From NCBI RefSeq assembly GCF_001999905.1, contig NZ_CP019640.1, positions 763,001 through 827,000 on the forward strand: a DNA stretch of 64,000 bases, written 5' to 3'. A program made the translations under genes and the position numbers. A model generated the notes under the pieces. It saw only the letters and a program-made list of their open reading frames with translations. It did not search any database and was not told where the DNA came from. Within the stretch, counting starts at the first letter, position 1. Each line of letters begins with the position of its first letter. This DNA comes from Planococcus lenghuensis. Its GTDB lineage: Bacteria; Bacillota; Bacilli; Bacillales_A; Planococcaceae. Positions 50,961 to 59,549 of this stretch are shown here, one piece after another.

Positions 50961-51944
50961 ATGAATTATCGTCAAATCGGCAATACAGATCTGAAAGTAA
51001 GTGAATTGAGTTTCGGCACGTGGGCAATCGGCGGTTCATGGGGCACGACGGATGATCGGGAATCCCTTAAAGCGCTCGATGTGGCCATGGACAATGGAGT
51101 GAATTTCTTTGATACGGCAGACGTGTACGGGGAAGGGCATAGCGAAGAGTTGCTTGCAAAAGCGACGAAAGGCAAGCATGATGAAATCCACATCGCGACG
51201 AAATTCGCCCGGGCCGGCGATATCAATGACCCGGCCGCCTATTCACTTGAAAACGTAACGAAGTATTGTGAAGCCAGTCTCCGAAGACTGGAGCGCGAAT
51301 CGATTGATCTGTTCCAGATCCATTGCCCACCCCTTGAAATTTTGAAGCGCGGTGAAGTATTTGAAGCGCTGGACCGATTGAAAGAACAAGGAAAGATCCG
51401 CTATTACGGCGTAAGTGTGGAAACGGTTGAAGAAGGATTGTTTTCTATGGAACAGCCGAATGTCAGTGCCCTTCAAGTTATTTTCAATATCTTCCGCCAG
51501 AAACCGGCATTTGACCTGTTTCCGCAGGCCCAGGAAAAAGGCGTTGGCATTTTGGCCCGTGTGCCGCTTGCAAGCGGATTATTGACCGGGAAATTCCAGA
51601 AAGATGCAGCATTCGAAGCGGATGATCACCGGAATTTCAACCGGGATGGTGCCGCATTCAATGTCGGTGAAACGTTCGCTGGCCTGGAATTTAACAGAGG
51701 CGTCGAATTGAGCCGGGAACTTGCCTGGATTGCAGAAGGCAGAGGCAATATGACCCGTGCAGCGCTGCGATGGGTATTGGAACACGACGCTGTTTCAAGT
51801 GTCATCCCGGGCTTTAAAACCGTTGCGCAGGTGAAGGATAATTTAGCTGCACTGGAAGCACCGGCTTTTTCAAGAGAAGAAATGCAACGGCTGGAGCAGT
51901 TTTATCAGGAAAAAGTCCATGCGGAAATCAGAGGCGCTTATTGA
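50961..51944 (+). CDS. Aldo/keto reductase next to xylAB
   Basis: 327 residues, TIM-barrel NADPH reductase of the IolS/YccK group. Tetrad: DTADVYGEGHSEE (Asp, Tyr), IATKFA (Lys) and FQIHCPP (His); the NADP phosphate site is near SVIPGFKTVAQVKDNL. It starts 89 bases after xylB, with GAAGGAGCGG upstream, separated only by a weak hairpin, so partial cotranscription is likely and a pentose-derived aldehyde is a possible substrate. This is not established. Confidence 0.85.
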   Translation: MNYRQIGNTDLKVSELSFGTWAIGGSWGTTDDRESLKALDVAMDNGVNFFDTADVYGEGHSEELLAKATKGKHDEIHIATKFARAGDINDPAAYSLENVTKYCEASLRRLERESIDLFQIHCPPLEILKRGEVFEALDRLKEQGKIRYYGVSVETVEEGLFSMEQPNVSALQVIFNIFRQKPAFDLFPQAQEKGVGILARVPLASGLLTGKFQKDAAFEADDHRNFNRDGAAFNVGETFAGLEFNRGVELSRELAWIAEGRGNMTRAALRWVLEHDAVSSVIPGFKTVAQVKDNLAALEAPAFSREEMQRLEQFYQEKVHAEIRGAY

Positions 51945-51996
51945 GGTGAAATAAACCCTCAGTGCACGAAGCCTGCAAAGGGCATAGCAGAATATG

Positions 51997-52034
51997 AACC
52001 GCTGGGGATTTGAATAATGCCTCAGCGGTTTTTT
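51997..52034 (+). terminator. Terminator of the aldo/keto reductase gene
   Basis: AACCGCTGGGG / CCTCAGCGGTT stem followed by TTTTTTG. Confidence 0.8.
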
Positions 52035-52176
52035 GTTTTTGAAACTAGCCTGATAAATAAGCACTGGAGCCAATATATTAATTGGAAACACAGTTGACTT
52101 TCGTTTTTGCTGAAGCAAACAGGGTAGAGGAATAAAGAGGACTTAATAGCTGTAAATTGTACGATAATTACTTACA

Positions 52177-52191
52177 TTATAATAATTATAA
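52177..52191 (+). promoter_or_regulatory. PerR box 1 upstream of ferritin
   Basis: TTATAATAATTATAA, a perfect 7-1-7 PerR/Fur-family box, ending at the edge of the -35. Confidence 0.85.
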
Positions 52192-52220
52192 TTTACACTT
52201 CTTTATTTATATGTTATTCT
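52192..52220 (+). promoter_or_regulatory. Ferritin promoter
   Basis: TTTACA and TATTCT with a 17-base spacer, lying exactly between the two PerR boxes; transcription would start near 52227. Confidence 0.65.
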
Positions 52221-52227
52221 AGTTACA

Positions 52228-52242
52228 TTATAATTATTATAA
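52228..52242 (+). promoter_or_regulatory. PerR box 2 at the ferritin transcription start
   Basis: TTATAATTATTATAA, a second perfect 7-1-7 box, placed just after the predicted start of transcription. Confidence 0.85.
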
Positions 52243-52266
52243 ATAATAAAAGGGAGGAATTTATCA

Positions 52267-52761
52267 ATGCTACCAGAAAATTTAACTCAAGCTTTAAACA
52301 ATCAGTTCAATAATGAATTGCAGGCAGCCCATGCGTATAAAGCCATGGCAGCGTATTTTTCGGAAAGAGGGTATCACGGATTTGCCAATTTCTTTTTGGT
52401 TCAATCTCAGGAAGAGCATGAACACGCTATGAAATTCTATGACTTCCTTGTGACGATGTCAGAAAAACCTGAAATGCATGCATTGAATGAACCGAAGAAC
52501 ACGTTCGTCAGCGCGATGGAAGTTATGGAAAGTGCACTCGGGCAGGAGCGGAATGTAACCAAGCGTATCTATGAATTGGTGTCACTGGCTGATGAAACAC
52601 ATGAACATGCAACGCTTTCATTCCTTGACTGGTTTATTGAAGAACAGATGGAAGAGGAAAAAACGTTCCGGGATATTATTGCCCGCCTGAAAGGCATTAC
52701 GGAAGGCGGCGAATACTTCCTGAAAATGGACGATGAATTCGCCACCAGAAAACTCGATTAA
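52267..52761 (+). CDS. ftnA: Ferritin
   Basis: 164 residues. A non-haem ferritin storing iron in a 24-mer shell. Ferroxidase ligands are visible: Glu17 in NNELQAAHAY, Glu50 and His53 in QSQEEHEHA, then the central ALGQERNVTKRI and a second-helix pair near WFIEEQMEEE. Start ATG 52267, with AGGGAGGAA upstream. Two perfect PerR boxes flank the promoter, so peroxide should induce the gene. It has its own terminator. Confidence 0.96.
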   Translation: MLPENLTQALNNQFNNELQAAHAYKAMAAYFSERGYHGFANFFLVQSQEEHEHAMKFYDFLVTMSEKPEMHALNEPKNTFVSAMEVMESALGQERNVTKRIYELVSLADETHEHATLSFLDWFIEEQMEEEKTFRDIIARLKGITEGGEYFLKMDDEFATRKLD

Positions 52762-52770
52762 TAATTGTTC

Positions 52771-52798
52771 GGCCGCCGGTTAATCCCGGCGGTTTTTT
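52771..52798 (+). terminator. Ferritin terminator
   Basis: CCGCCGG / CCCGGCGG around TTAAT with six T, 12 bases after the stop. Confidence 0.8.
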
Positions 52799-52829
52799 GT
52801 TGCGGAAAATGAGGCTCTTCACTAAAAAT

Positions 52830-53043
52830 GTGCTTGATTTCTTTTTGACAACAAGCGGAATAGCATCGTAAGTTAAAAAGGTGAAGATTGAACTTAAAAG
52901 AAAGAGCGATAAGCGGCGACTCCAGCGGGATCAGCGGGCCGCCCTGGCAGCTGGCAACGCGACGTCCTGTCGCGCCAGCTGCATGACCCATTTCCTGTGG
53001 ACCCGAAAGCGTCCGCTTAAAGTGATTTCTTCTTGTCAAGTAC
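52830..53043. repeat. MITE-like repeat E, long copy
   Basis: About 214 bases starting TGTGCTTGATTTC and ending TCAAGTACA. Ends match the short copy at 47041-47143; the middle contains strong GC-rich palindromes (CAGCTGGC with GCCAGCTG around ACGCGACGTCCTGTCGC, and CAGCGGGATCAGCGGGCC). It fills most of the gap after ferritin; the remainder up to 53393 shows no gene, only the TATAAT at 53340. Confidence 0.65.
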
Positions 53044-53393
53044 AGACTTTGATGAAGAGCGGAAAATGAAATTGTATGCAATTCTGATGTGAAGAGCCAT
53101 TTAATATGCAGAAAAAAAGACTGACCCTCTTTCTTCAGCCAGTCTCATACTTCTTTAACAGCACCGATGAATTCTGCAGTCACGGAAGGTGTTATGTTGA
53201 TTTTTAGATGTGCCTGTCCCTTCCTTGACTGCGGCTCCGGTTGCTATTCATTCATTACCCTCACTGAACCATAAAAAACAATTTAATTTAAATTGTCCGA
53301 TTATTTCTGATGCCTCATTCTGTTTTCCGGAAAAAGCGGTATAATAAATGCAATCCAAAGTTTTACAATTGAAATGGGAAAGGCGGGAGCGGA

Positions 53394-53702
53394 ATGGAAT
53401 CCATTTTCGGAGCGGTGTTCGAGTTCATATTCGGAGGCATCCTGGAGTTGCCGTGGTGGGGGTGGCGCTCAGAAAAGAAATTGGACAGAAATATTGCTTC
53501 GCTGATGGAAGAGCCCTGGTTTGCCGCTTTGGAAAAGGATTACCGCTATGGGTTCATCATCCGGAATAACGAGGAATTGAGAAGGTACTTAGTGAAAAAG
53601 GAGAATGTTATCCGTCTTGCGAAGCACCCGGAGGAACAAGAAATGTTTACGATGCTCGTGAAGCAGGAGCATTTGAAATTCACCAGTCTCAAACCTCTCT
53701 GA
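53394..53702 (+). CDS. Small hypothetical protein
   Basis: 102 residues. A hydrophobic N-terminal segment (MESIFGAVFEFIFGGILELP) may be a membrane anchor, followed by a charged soluble part with NEELRRYLVKKENVIRLA and a C-terminal EEQEMFTMLVKQEH. No recognised family. The start ATG follows a GGCGGGAGCGG site and lies 49 bases after a TATAAT at 53340-53345 (no clear -35). It precedes the CdaR gene with a terminator between them, so it is probably its own unit. Confidence 0.55.
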   Translation: MESIFGAVFEFIFGGILELPWWGWRSEKKLDRNIASLMEEPWFAALEKDYRYGFIIRNNEELRRYLVKKENVIRLAKHPEEQEMFTMLVKQEHLKFTSLKPL

Positions 53703-53782
53703 AGCGGGAGAGATAAGATGGACCAAGGAAAGATAAAGCGTAAAATCCAAGTGGTCAGCATTGCGTCATACGATAGAAAAAC

Positions 53783-53820
53783 AGCCATCCGGCACAGCTG
53801 CACCGGATGGCTTGATTTTT
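53783..53820 (+). terminator. Terminator between the small protein and cdaR-like gene
   Basis: AGCCATCCGG / CCGGATGGCT around a 10-base loop, then TTGATTTTT. Confidence 0.75.
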
Positions 53821-53853
53821 GCGAAGATGAAATATAGAAAGGCGGAAAACAAC

Positions 53854-54927
53854 ATGAGGATTAATCAGGAATTAGGCCGGGAAATCGTCAAACGGCTGGC
53901 TGAATATATTGATGTGGATATTAATATTATGGATCTTGATGGGCGGATTGTTGCCAGTACCGATTCTGCACGCGTGAATGAGCGGCACAGCGGTGCCATA
54001 CAGGTGATTGAAACTGGTGAACCGCTTATTTTGAATCAAGAGACCCATCATCAGTACATAGGGACAAAACCAGGCGTGAATTTGCCGATTATCCACCAAG
54101 GAAATATAACGGGTGTCGTAGGCGTCAGTGGCAGTCCCGATGCAATCTTGCGGATTACCGGTCTCATCCGGGTTTCTGTCGAAATCGTGTTGGAACAGAT
54201 TTATATTAAACAGCAGTCATTCTACAGGGAAAGGCAATGGGCGAACTGGTTCCACCAACTGATGGAACCGGCAGGGTACGATGAAACCAAACTAAGAGAA
54301 GAAGCACAGTACTGGCTGAAAAACAGCATTGATACAAAATGGAGAGTGCTAGTGCTAACGAATGTCAATGCTCAAAATATATTCGAGGAAATCCAGCTTG
54401 AACTTGCTGATACAAGACTTCAGCTATTATTTGCCCTTCCTTTTGCGGATGAAGAAATTATCATTGTTACGTCTTCACCGCTTGGGCAAGTCAAAAACTG
54501 GGCAGAGCAGCTGAATTTACAGGAAGGCCGGTTAGGAGTCGGAGAAGAAGGCGTTGGATTGGCGGGTATCCGGAAATCCTATAAGCAAGCAAAGCAGGCA
54601 TTGGAATTTAACAAGGAACAGGAAAGAATTACGTACAGCAGTGACTGGTATCTTAAACGGCTGGCAGTCGCCTTACCGGACGAAGAATTCAACAATATCT
54701 GTGCTGTGTATGAAGAGCGGCTGAACAGTCTGGACCCGCTTTACATTCAAACGCTTACTTGCTATTTTGCGATGGACTTTTCCGTCAAAGAGACAGCAGA
54801 CGCCCTTCATATTCATAGGAATACACTGCAGTATCGTCTGGAGCAGGTAAAGGAAAAAGTCGGGTTGCGGCCCCGCATATTTTACGATGCGTATATACTT
54901 CAGCTGATCCTTAACCGAATGCTCTAG
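53854..54927 (+). CDS. cdaR: CdaR family sugar-diacid type regulator
   Basis: 357 residues. N-terminal sugar-diacid recognition domain (about 1-135: DINIMDLDGRIVASTD and LPIIHQGNITGVVGVSG) and a C-terminal PucR-type HTH_30 (about 295-355: ADALHIHRNTLQYRLEQVKEKVG). In E. coli CdaR activates glucarate, galactarate and glycerate genes. Here it is immediately upstream of glycerate kinase and a GntP permease, so it probably senses glycerate or a related acid. ATG 53854, with AAAGGCGG upstream. Confidence 0.88.
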   Translation: MRINQELGREIVKRLAEYIDVDINIMDLDGRIVASTDSARVNERHSGAIQVIETGEPLILNQETHHQYIGTKPGVNLPIIHQGNITGVVGVSGSPDAILRITGLIRVSVEIVLEQIYIKQQSFYRERQWANWFHQLMEPAGYDETKLREEAQYWLKNSIDTKWRVLVLTNVNAQNIFEEIQLELADTRLQLLFALPFADEEIIIVTSSPLGQVKNWAEQLNLQEGRLGVGEEGVGLAGIRKSYKQAKQALEFNKEQERITYSSDWYLKRLAVALPDEEFNNICAVYEERLNSLDPLYIQTLTCYFAMDFSVKETADALHIHRNTLQYRLEQVKEKVGLRPRIFYDAYILQLILNRML

Positions 54928-55051
54928 AAATTGTGCAAATGCACAAAAACATGCGATTGAATTGTCAAACATTTCATCAATTCAGCCAATTGAAAGCGCT
55001 GCCAAATTTGGGTTTAATGAAGTCAATGACAATTGCAGGAGGAGGCGGCGC

Positions 55052-56191
55052 ATGAAAATCGTAATTGCCCCGGATTCATTTAAAGGCAGTCTGTCGGCTG
55101 CAGAGGCTGCTGGTGCAATGGCTAAAGCAATCCGGCAAATAGACGGAGAGATCAGCGTGGTTTCAAAGCCGATGGCGGATGGCGGGGAAGGCACGATGGA
55201 GGCTCTCTTGACGGCAACAACAGGCAAACGCGTTCCGGTCACATGCACAGGACCGATTGGCGAAAAAATCAACACTTACTATGCGAGGATCGGAACCGAT
55301 ACAGCCATCATTGAAAATGCCAGTATTGCCGGACTTATTCAAGTGCCGGAAAGTTCACGAAATCCCGACTTCACCACCTCTTTTGGAATCGGTGAAGTGA
55401 TCAAACATGCACTTGATCAAGGATGTACATCATTCATTATAGGGCTGGGCGGCAGTGCAACGAATGATGGAGGACTGGGAATGCTGATGGCTCTCGGAAT
55501 GGAAGCCTGGGATGAAAACGGAAAGAAGCTCGGCGCATTCGGACAGGACTTGTTGAACGTAGATAGGATCAGCATGGATAAACTGGATGTCCGTCTCACA
55601 TCCGTTGCCATACGTGTAGCAAGTGATGTGGATAATCCTCTTTGCGGTCCGAGAGGTGCTACTTATGTATACGGACCCCAGAAAGGCGCGCTTGAGAGGC
55701 AATTAGCGCCGTATGATAACGCGATGAGCAAATATGGAAAGCTCCTTGAATCAGAATTGAAAAGAAACTTTATGGATCAGCCTGGCGCAGGGGCAGCTGG
55801 CGGCCTCGGGTTCGCTTTCCTGTCTCTCGGTGCGCAACTCGTTTCAGGAGCAAAATTACTCGCAGATGCAATTGAAGTGGAAAACGAAATCCAGGATGCT
55901 TCACTCGTGTTAACGGGAGAGGGTCAAAGTGATGAGCAGACCCTTTATGGAAAAGCACCGGGTTATATTGCGGAATTAGCGCAAAAACATGGTGTTCCTG
56001 TGATTTTGATATCCGGCAGTCTTAGCGGGGATCTGACTAAGCTGCAGACAAGATTTGCCGGCTGCTTTTCCATTGTGAACAAGCCGATGCCGCTTCAGGA
56101 ATGCATGGCCAACGCTGAACCCTTGCTGATTGAGCAAACAAAACAAATCATCAATGTGATAAAAAGAATTTCCAATTTAAAAGGAGAGTGA
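55052..56191 (+). CDS. glxK: Glycerate kinase
   Basis: 379 residues, type I (GarK/GlxK) glycerate kinase converting D-glycerate to phosphoglycerate. N-terminal signature IVIAPDSFKGSLSAAEAA with KPMADGGEGTMEAL; glycine-rich GLGGSATNDGGLGMLMALG (about 135-153) and TGEGQSDEQTLYGKAPG near 290. Start ATG 55052, with AGGAGGAGGCGG upstream; the frame extension to 54962 is not needed. It follows the regulator by 124 bases and precedes the permease by 4 bases. Confidence 0.93.
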   Translation: MKIVIAPDSFKGSLSAAEAAGAMAKAIRQIDGEISVVSKPMADGGEGTMEALLTATTGKRVPVTCTGPIGEKINTYYARIGTDTAIIENASIAGLIQVPESSRNPDFTTSFGIGEVIKHALDQGCTSFIIGLGGSATNDGGLGMLMALGMEAWDENGKKLGAFGQDLLNVDRISMDKLDVRLTSVAIRVASDVDNPLCGPRGATYVYGPQKGALERQLAPYDNAMSKYGKLLESELKRNFMDQPGAGAAGGLGFAFLSLGAQLVSGAKLLADAIEVENEIQDASLVLTGEGQSDEQTLYGKAPGYIAELAQKHGVPVILISGSLSGDLTKLQTRFAGCFSIVNKPMPLQECMANAEPLLIEQTKQIINVIKRISNLKGE

Positions 56192-56195
56192 CAAA

Positions 56196-57557
56196 GTGGA
56201 AGGATTTGGTCTGGTTTTACTTATTGCAGCAGGTGTACTTTTCGTCATATTCGCGACAGCAAAATTGAAGCTTCATCCGTTTTTATCCTTAATTATTGCA
56301 GCATTCGGCATCGGTATATTTGCGGGTCTCCCGCTTGCAGTCGTAGTCGAATCGATTAATACCGGTTTTGGCGGGCTAATGGGCGGAATTGGGCTTGTCA
56401 TCATTTTCGGTACATTCATTGGTGTTATTCTTGAAAAATCAGGTGCAGCGCTTCGGATGGCAGAAGTGGTGCTGCGAATCATAGGTGAAAAGCGTCCACA
56501 GCTTGCAATGAGCCTTATCGGTGCCATTGTCAGCATTCCCGTATTCTGTGATTCTGGCTATGTCATTATATCATCACTTAAGAAAGCGCTTGCCAAAAAA
56601 GCGAATGTCACAATCGCTTCAATGGCCATTGCATTATCAACCGGCCTGTTTGCGACGCATACACTTGTTCCGCCGACGCCTGGTCCGGTTGCAGCCGCAG
56701 CGAATATCGGAGCTGAATCATATTTGGGAACAGTCATCTTGATCGGTCTCATCGTGGCAATTCCTGTCGTCGCCGCCGGATACTTTTGGGCAAGAAAAGT
56801 GGGACCGACTATACATATCAAGGAAGAAGGCAGTGTTGCTTTTGCCGACGATTACGATAAAATTGTTGCAGAGTTCGGGGAGATGCCGTCAGCTTTCAAG
56901 TCGTTTGCACCGATTCTCATACCGATTTTGCTGATTGGCTTGAGTTCTGTCACAACATTTGCAGGATGGGAAGGCACATTGGCCAATATTCTCCTGTTCA
57001 TGGGCGCTCCGGTCGTCGCATTGCTGATCGGCCTGCTTTTCGCCTTCTTGTTGCTGCCAAGCTACGATGAAGAGACGCTCACCGGCTGGATCACATTGGG
57101 CATAAAAGAAGCAGCTCCGATTCTGCTGATCACAGGAGCGGGCGGTGCGTTCGGAACTGTCATTAAAGCGACACCGGTTGCGGATTTTATCCAAAGTTTC
57201 GGGGACAGCGCATTTTTCACCGGTGCATTATTCCTGCTTATTCCGTTCCTGATCGCTGCTGCTCTTAAGACAGCGCAGGGCTCATCGACTGCAGCCATCG
57301 TTATTACATCATCACTGGTGGCACCATTGCTATTGCAAGTAGGAATTGAAGGTGCAGTACCGCTAGCGCTCGTCGTTATGGCGATCGGTGCAGGAGCGAT
57401 GGTGGTTTCACATGTGAATGACAGTTATTTCTGGGTCGTGAAGGAATTCAGCGGAATGTCTGTGACCCAAGCCTACAAGGCTCAAACAGCAGCAACATTG
57501 CTGCAAGGCATTGTGGCGATTGTAGTTACGCTTATCCTGTGGGTAATCTTAGTTTAA
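56196..57557 (+). CDS. GntP family permease
   Basis: 453 residues with about 12 hydrophobic helices of the gluconate:H+ symporter family. Features: FLSLIIAAFGIGIFAG, GLVIIFGTFIGVILEKSGAA, the conserved THTLVPPTPGPVAAA and AAALKTAQGSSTAAI. With the kinase it would import and activate glycerate; gluconate is an alternative. GTG start 56196, with AAGGAGAG ending in the kinase stop codon, so the two genes are tightly coupled. Strong terminator after it. Confidence 0.9.
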   Translation: MEGFGLVLLIAAGVLFVIFATAKLKLHPFLSLIIAAFGIGIFAGLPLAVVVESINTGFGGLMGGIGLVIIFGTFIGVILEKSGAALRMAEVVLRIIGEKRPQLAMSLIGAIVSIPVFCDSGYVIISSLKKALAKKANVTIASMAIALSTGLFATHTLVPPTPGPVAAAANIGAESYLGTVILIGLIVAIPVVAAGYFWARKVGPTIHIKEEGSVAFADDYDKIVAEFGEMPSAFKSFAPILIPILLIGLSSVTTFAGWEGTLANILLFMGAPVVALLIGLLFAFLLLPSYDEETLTGWITLGIKEAAPILLITGAGGAFGTVIKATPVADFIQSFGDSAFFTGALFLLIPFLIAAALKTAQGSSTAAIVITSSLVAPLLLQVGIEGAVPLALVVMAIGAGAMVVSHVNDSYFWVVKEFSGMSVTQAYKAQTAATLLQGIVAIVVTLILWVILV

Positions 57558-57566
57558 CTTATTAAC

Positions 57567-57610
57567 AAAAAACGCATCCGGCGCTGAATTGGCCCGGACG
57601 CGTTTTTTTT
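57567..57610 (+). terminator. Terminator of the glycerate operon
   Basis: AAAACGC-TCCGG / CCGGA-GCGTTTT stem with eight T; it also lies just downstream of the convergent acetamidase gene. Confidence 0.8.
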
Positions 57611-57620
57611 GTTTCATGTT

Positions 57621-58556
57621 TTATCGCAGCACGCCGTGCGGCAAAATGGCATGTACTCCTTTGACTCCATTGACCACTTGCGTGATATGCAAATCGACAG
57701 CGACACTCGATAGCGCTGCGGCTTCTGTTTTCGATACGCCGTACAATTCCTGCATATAAGTCACCATTTCATTAAGCGCGGTTCCGGCTGCACTGTTCAG
57801 GTCCTCGTGGAAGCCGAATGTCACCCAGCCGGCCGGCGTATTCGCACGCGGCAAAGCAAGAGAACTCCGTTCATGCAAAGTCAATGTAACGTCGACGAGC
57901 TCCATCGGGCATTCAATAGCGGTTCCGCTGCTTTCACCATCTCCTTGCAACGCATGGCCATCACCGATAGACAGCAGGGCACCCTCCACTGAAACCGGAA
58001 GAAACAGGCTGCTGCCTCTGACCAGTTCCTTACAATCGATGTTCCCCCCGAAGTAACCGGGAGGCGCAGTCCGATGCACGCCGGCTTCAGCCGGTGCGGT
58101 GGCGATGAGACCCATGAACGGAGAAAGTCCGGCATGGAAAGTCCGGCCGCCAATCTCGCAGCGAGCTGTCTGTGTGGCCGTATCCAGTCGCCAATCAAGC
58201 TGGATCCGCTCGTGTTCAGTGATGCCGAGTTTAGTATTCTGCCAGCTCGCGTTGCCGCCTGCCCAGTTGCGACCGTACCAGCCGGGGACAATATCATTCA
58301 GCCGAATTTCGAGCACCATGCCCGGCTTTGCCCCTTCCACTGCAATGGGTCCGACGAGTGGGTGCCCCGGTTTTTCTTCCTGTTCCCGGGAGCCGAAAAT
58401 GATCCGTTCCTGATCCGGATGTGCTGAATAGCCCCATTGGATGTCTGGTGTTGTCAGCCGCAGGGAGTCTCCTGAGGCCACAGTAAGAATCGGGGAATAG
58501 GTATTACTGAATGAGCCGTGTAAATTCTGTTCAGTTAATTCGATAATATGGTTCAC
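57621..58556 (-). CDS. Acetamidase/formamidase family protein
   Basis: 311 residues of the FmdA_AmdA family, zinc-dependent hydrolases of short amides giving ammonia and an acid. Family segments: HPLVGPIAVEGAKPGMVLEI (about 66-85), PGYFGGNIDCKELVRGS, and LSIGDGHALQGDGESSGTAIE split around GDGHALQGDGE, the conserved metal region. The start is GTG 58556, overlapping the TAG stop of the upstream MBL gene by one base, a sign of translational coupling. The AGAGGAGAA site is just upstream. Confidence 0.9.
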   Translation of the reverse strand: MNHIIELTEQNLHGSFSNTYSPILTVASGDSLRLTTPDIQWGYSAHPDQERIIFGSREQEEKPGHPLVGPIAVEGAKPGMVLEIRLNDIVPGWYGRNWAGGNASWQNTKLGITEHERIQLDWRLDTATQTARCEIGGRTFHAGLSPFMGLIATAPAEAGVHRTAPPGYFGGNIDCKELVRGSSLFLPVSVEGALLSIGDGHALQGDGESSGTAIECPMELVDVTLTLHERSSLALPRANTPAGWVTFGFHEDLNSAAGTALNEMVTYMQELYGVSKTEAAALSSVAVDLHITQVVNGVKGVHAILPHGVLR

Positions 58557-59395
58557 TACAATTTCTCCTCTGTATATGTAGATTCCTCTCGGATAATCCG
58601 GATATTTTCTGCGTGGCTCTCTTCTGTGAATGATGAAGGGAAACCATGTTCCTGTGCGAGACGTGCAAGAGCTTGCTCATCTCCGGACACTGCCGCTTTT
58701 TTCAGCCGGTCCAGATGTTGGAGCGACTGCTCGATTCTTCTCTGCATCTCCTGCCGGTCTTCCGTATGCCGGCCGTGGCCGGGAATGAGCAGACAAATCG
58801 CATGGTTGTCTAAAATGGTTTGCGCTTTTTTCAATGTGTCCTCGTAAGCGTTAGCGCTATGGTAAATAAAAGGCAGTTCGAAGTCTGACAGGTAGTCACC
58901 AGCCAAGAAGACTCCGGCTGAATCAATGACCGTGAACAGACTGTCGGCCGAATGGCCAGGTGCTTTATAAAATGTGAGAGTGACTGAACCGACTTGGATT
59001 TGTTGACTGTCTTCGGAAATCACAATATCAGGCTGCGGGAACTCGATCGGATAAGATCGAGTTATGTAGTAGGTTTGATCAAAATCCCGGATCAGCTGCA
59101 ATTTCCGTTCTTTTTGTGGATGCCGAAGCAATTCTTCACTCGCAATGACAATCGTATCCGGAAAGGCCCGATAGCCGATGATGTGGTCAAAATCCCCATG
59201 CGTAAACAGCAAATAGCATGCCTTGTTTCCTCTGATTTTGTTGACATGCTGCTGAATTTCTTCAATTTCAGCCGGCAGCGTATTCGGATCGACAATCAGA
59301 ACAGCATCATCCCATTCAATAACAGTTGATGTTGTTTGGAATAAGGCGCTTTGGAATACTGTGGTGCCATTGACCGTGTAACGCCGCAAGCACAT
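58556..59395 (-). CDS. Metallo-beta-lactamase fold hydrolase
   Basis: 279 residues. The metal motif normally HxHxDH reads HGDFDH, with Asp in the second His position; other ligands APGHSADS, FLAGDYLSD and IPGHGRH are present. So it can probably bind at least one metal, perhaps both with altered geometry. Substrate unknown; lactonase-, glyoxalase- and thioesterase-like members share this fold. First gene of a two-gene unit with the acetamidase. Start ATG 59395 behind a GGGGGG-rich site. Confidence 0.85.
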   Translation of the reverse strand: MCLRRYTVNGTTVFQSALFQTTSTVIEWDDAVLIVDPNTLPAEIEEIQQHVNKIRGNKACYLLFTHGDFDHIIGYRAFPDTIVIASEELLRHPQKERKLQLIRDFDQTYYITRSYPIEFPQPDIVISEDSQQIQVGSVTLTFYKAPGHSADSLFTVIDSAGVFLAGDYLSDFELPFIYHSANAYEDTLKKAQTILDNHAICLLIPGHGRHTEDRQEMQRRIEQSLQHLDRLKKAAVSGDEQALARLAQEHGFPSSFTEESHAENIRIIREESTYTEEKL

Positions 59396-59549
59396 GCACC
59401 CCCCTTGATGACGGTTATAAGTATGAAGATTATTTTACTACAGTGGTAGTCAGTTCACCATAAGATGTTAGCAAAGCCCAGGGAAACGGGTATGAAGAAG
59501 TAACAATTATTTGCGTTTTTGAAAACTTCCAGAGAAATGAGGCAAAAGC

